DNA from: Bacteroidota bacterium
GTDB taxonomy: Bacteria > Bacteroidota > Bacteroidia > 2-12-FULL-35-15
Direction: 5' to 3'
Assembly (NCBI GenBank): GCA_021413595.1
Contig: JAIOQD010000349.1
Coordinates: 1 to 7,393 of the forward strand
Length of the DNA: 7,393 bases
The position numbers and the translations under genes are program-made. Below the pieces are notes generated by a model. It made no database searches. It was given only the letters and a program-made list of their open reading frames with translations, and had not been told where the DNA came from. The first letter of the stretch is position 1. Every line of letters begins with the position of its first letter. Of this stretch, positions 5,277 through 7,393 are shown in pieces.

Positions 5277-7393
5277 ATGAAAAAATTTACGTTAATACTT
5301 TTTTACGTTTTTTTTTATTTTCTAGGTTTTGCACAAATACCTGCTGGATATTACAATAACGCAGCCGGAAAGACAGGTGATATATTACGTGCAGCTCTCC
5401 GTGATATTACCAAACTGGGGCATGTCAAGCTTCCTTATACCAGCACCTCATTTGATGTATGGGATGCTTATGCAGTAACGGATGTACGTCCTGCTCCAAA
5501 CACTACAATTATATGGGATATGTACTCCGATATCCCCAACGGGTCAAATTATACTTTCACTCTTTACACCAACCAGTGCGGAAGTGCAAGCGCAGAAGGC
5601 GATTGTTATGCCCGTGAACATTTAACACCTAATTCATGGTGGGGAGGAATAGACAATCTTGCTAATCCCCAATATACCGATCTTCACCATCTTTTCCCTG
5701 CCGATCAATATGTAAATAATAAGAAAAGCGCGCACCCGCTGGGACAGGCAACCACACCAACATGGACATCCTCCAATGGCAGCAAAATAGGGCCTTGTTC
5801 CTGGCCGGGATATACAGGAACCGTCTTTGAACCTATTAATGAATATAAGGGAGATTTTGCACGTGCTACATTTTATATTGCTGCCAGATACATGGATAGT
5901 TTGAGTATTTGGGTAACCAGATATTCATCCACTGAAGCACAATATGTAATAAATAACACAGGTAATAATTTCAAACAATGGTATATAGATATGCTGATTG
6001 CATGGAGCAACAACGATCCTGTGAGCCAGAAAGAAATTGAACGTAATAATGTTATTTATTATAATACCCCCCAAAACAACAGAAACCCTTTTGTTGACCA
6101 CCCCGAATATGTATGTGAGATTTGGTCATCCCAAAGCTGTACCGATGCGCCTTCTATCACTAACATTGTAAATAATCCTGTCTCTCCTAACTCTACCAAC
6201 ACGGTATCCGTAACTGCCAATGTCACAGACAACGGATCTATAACTTCTGTTAAACTGCAATGGTGCACCGATGGGACAAGTTTTGGAGATACAATAACCA
6301 TGAGTGTGAACGGGGCACCTAACTATATCACAGCAACTTCTATTCCTACCAATGCTGGAGGAACAACCATATATTATACAATAACTGCAATTGATGACGA
6401 GAGTAATACAACTACTTCACCCGTTCAGAACTATACGATTCTAAAGGACGAGCCAACCAACCATGCTAGTGTTTTTACATGTGATACCGCTACAAGCTCA
6501 TCTATCACCCTCACATGGACAGATGCCAACGGTGGACCCGCTCCCGATGGATACTTAATAAAATCAAGCAGTATAAGCTATGCTGCTATCAACGACCCTA
6601 TAGATGGCACTACTGAAGCAAATAGTACATTTATACATAATGTTATCCAGGGAACGCAAACCTATACCTTTACAAGTTTATCTCAATCAACTACTTATTA
6701 CTTCAAAGTTTTTCCTTACACGAATTCCTTAACAAATATAAATTATAAAACTTCTGCGACTGTCCCCTCAACAAATTGTGCAACCACAGCTAAATTAGGC
6801 TGTGCAACAGATCTTATCATTTCAGAATATGTAAGAGGAACGAGTTTTAATAAATATATTGAGCTCTATAATAATACAGGCGCCTCAGTTGATCTCTCAA
6901 ACTATAGTTTACAACTTTTTACAAATGGTTCGCCAACTGTTTCAACAAATAATGCATTATCCGGCACCTTAAATAACCAGTCAACAATAGTTTACCAGCA
7001 TTCTTCCGCAACAATATATGGCGGAACAACAACGAATAATACTGCGTTAACTTTTAACGGAGATGACGCTGTTGCATTATTTAAGATTTCAGACTCTTCT
7101 TATGTAGATATTTTTGGAAAAATTGGTGAAGACCCGGGTACAGCATGGACAAGCGGAGCTTTTACTACATTAAACAAGACTTTGGTCAGAAATAGTTCAG
7201 TAACAACCGGTATTATTACAAATCCAACATCCTGGTTTCCAACCTTGTCGACAGAATGGACTCAGTATAATACTGATGATGTAACCCACTTGGGCGCTCA
7301 TACTATGGATTGCCCCTCCTGCTCTTCACCTATAGTAAATTCTACCTCTCTTTCATTTTCTGCAGTTACTCAATCATCTATAACTATTAACTG
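5277..7393 (+). CDS. Secreted endonuclease I-family nuclease with Ig-like, FnIII-like and lamin-tail domains (3' end cut by right window edge)
   Basis: The frame is open from ATG 5277 to the window end (705 residues plus two bases). Residues 1-20 are a signal peptide ending GFAQ. Residues 22-284 form an endonuclease I domain (PF04231; EndA/Vvn/Bsn type, beta-beta-alpha metal fold): R113-E114-H115, TDLHHLFPAD at 134-143, VNNKKS at 146-151, and FEP...EYKGDFARA at 184-197. By analogy with Vibrio Vvn, H115 is the general base, and E114 and N147 bind the metal. Five cysteines in or next to the domain (101, 110, 174, 280, 288) suit a secreted, disulfide-bonded enzyme. Next come a bacterial Ig-like module (about 288-388), a fibronectin III-like module (about 392-503), a lamin-tail domain (about 511-679, with ISEY and KYIELYNN), and the start of another FnIII-like module (from about 683). 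Predicted role: extracellular, non-specific cleavage of DNA and/or RNA for nutrient use or matrix turnover. A T9SS sorting domain is expected beyond the edge but is not seen. Confidence 0.92.
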   Translation, partial: MKKFTLILFYVFFYFLGFAQIPAGYYNNAAGKTGDILRAALRDITKLGHVKLPYTSTSFDVWDAYAVTDVRPAPNTTIIWDMYSDIPNGSNYTFTLYTNQCGSASAEGDCYAREHLTPNSWWGGIDNLANPQYTDLHHLFPADQYVNNKKSAHPLGQATTPTWTSSNGSKIGPCSWPGYTGTVFEPINEYKGDFARATFYIAARYMDSLSIWVTRYSSTEAQYVINNTGNNFKQWYIDMLIAWSNNDPVSQKEIERNNVIYYNTPQNNRNPFVDHPEYVCEIWSSQSCTDAPSITNIVNNPVSPNSTNTVSVTANVTDNGSITSVKLQWCTDGTSFGDTITMSVNGAPNYITATSIPTNAGGTTIYYTITAIDDESNTTTSPVQNYTILKDEPTNHASVFTCDTATSSSITLTWTDANGGPAPDGYLIKSSSISYAAINDPIDGTTEANSTFIHNVIQGTQTYTFTSLSQSTTYYFKVFPYTNSLTNINYKTSATVPSTNCATTAKLGCATDLIISEYVRGTSFNKYIELYNNTGASVDLSNYSLQLFTNGSPTVSTNNALSGTLNNQSTIVYQHSSATIYGGTTTNNTALTFNGDDAVALFKISDSSYVDIFGKIGEDPGTAWTSGAFTTLNKTLVRNSSVTTGIITNPTSWFPTLSTEWTQYNTDDVTHLGAHTMDCPSCSSPIVNSTSLSFSAVTQSSITIN

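Noticed and set aside
6059..6301. Minus-strand 80-codon frame inside the nuclease gene
   Set aside because: It is antisense to the Ig-like region of a continuous, domain-bearing frame; no motif or start context supports it.

Overview
The window is AT-rich DNA that looks like the chromosome of a Bacteroidota (Bacteroidetes) bacterium. The evidence is a type A type IX secretion (T9SS/Por) C-terminal sorting domain on one protein, signal peptides ending in ...AQ, a TPR-SpoIIE regulator of a style common in this phylum, TAnnTTTG promoter boxes, and no clear Shine-Dalgarno sequences. A finer taxonomic call is not supported. No rRNA, tRNA, CRISPR array, insertion sequence or phage gene was seen.

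Layout: (1) 1-1616, minus strand: the 5' part of a signal-transduction gene. It has a signal peptide, nine TPR units, a coiled coil, one membrane helix and the start of a SpoIIE/PP2C phosphatase domain, and it runs off the left edge. (2) 1617-1889: a gap holding a strong hairpin terminator for the next gene. (3) 1890-4349, minus: a secreted 819-residue protein with seven SBBP-type repeats (probably a seven-bladed beta-propeller), two beta-sandwich modules and a T9SS sorting domain. (4) 4547-5119, minus: a 190-residue DUF502 membrane protein. (5) 5120-5276: a divergent promoter region. (6) 5277-7393, plus: a secreted endonuclease I-family nuclease carrying Ig-like, fibronectin III-like and lamin-tail modules. 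It runs off the right edge.

The genes do not form an obvious pathway. Gaps of 157-273 bases, an intervening terminator and separate candidate promoters suggest independent transcription units. The shared theme is the cell envelope and exterior: two large exported modular proteins, one inner-membrane protein and one membrane-bound sensor-regulator. No convincing new biological system is visible. The points most worth a second look are long homopolymer tracts in the signal-peptide codons of the regulator, a matching TCGAACA motif just before two start codons, and the modular make-up of the nuclease.
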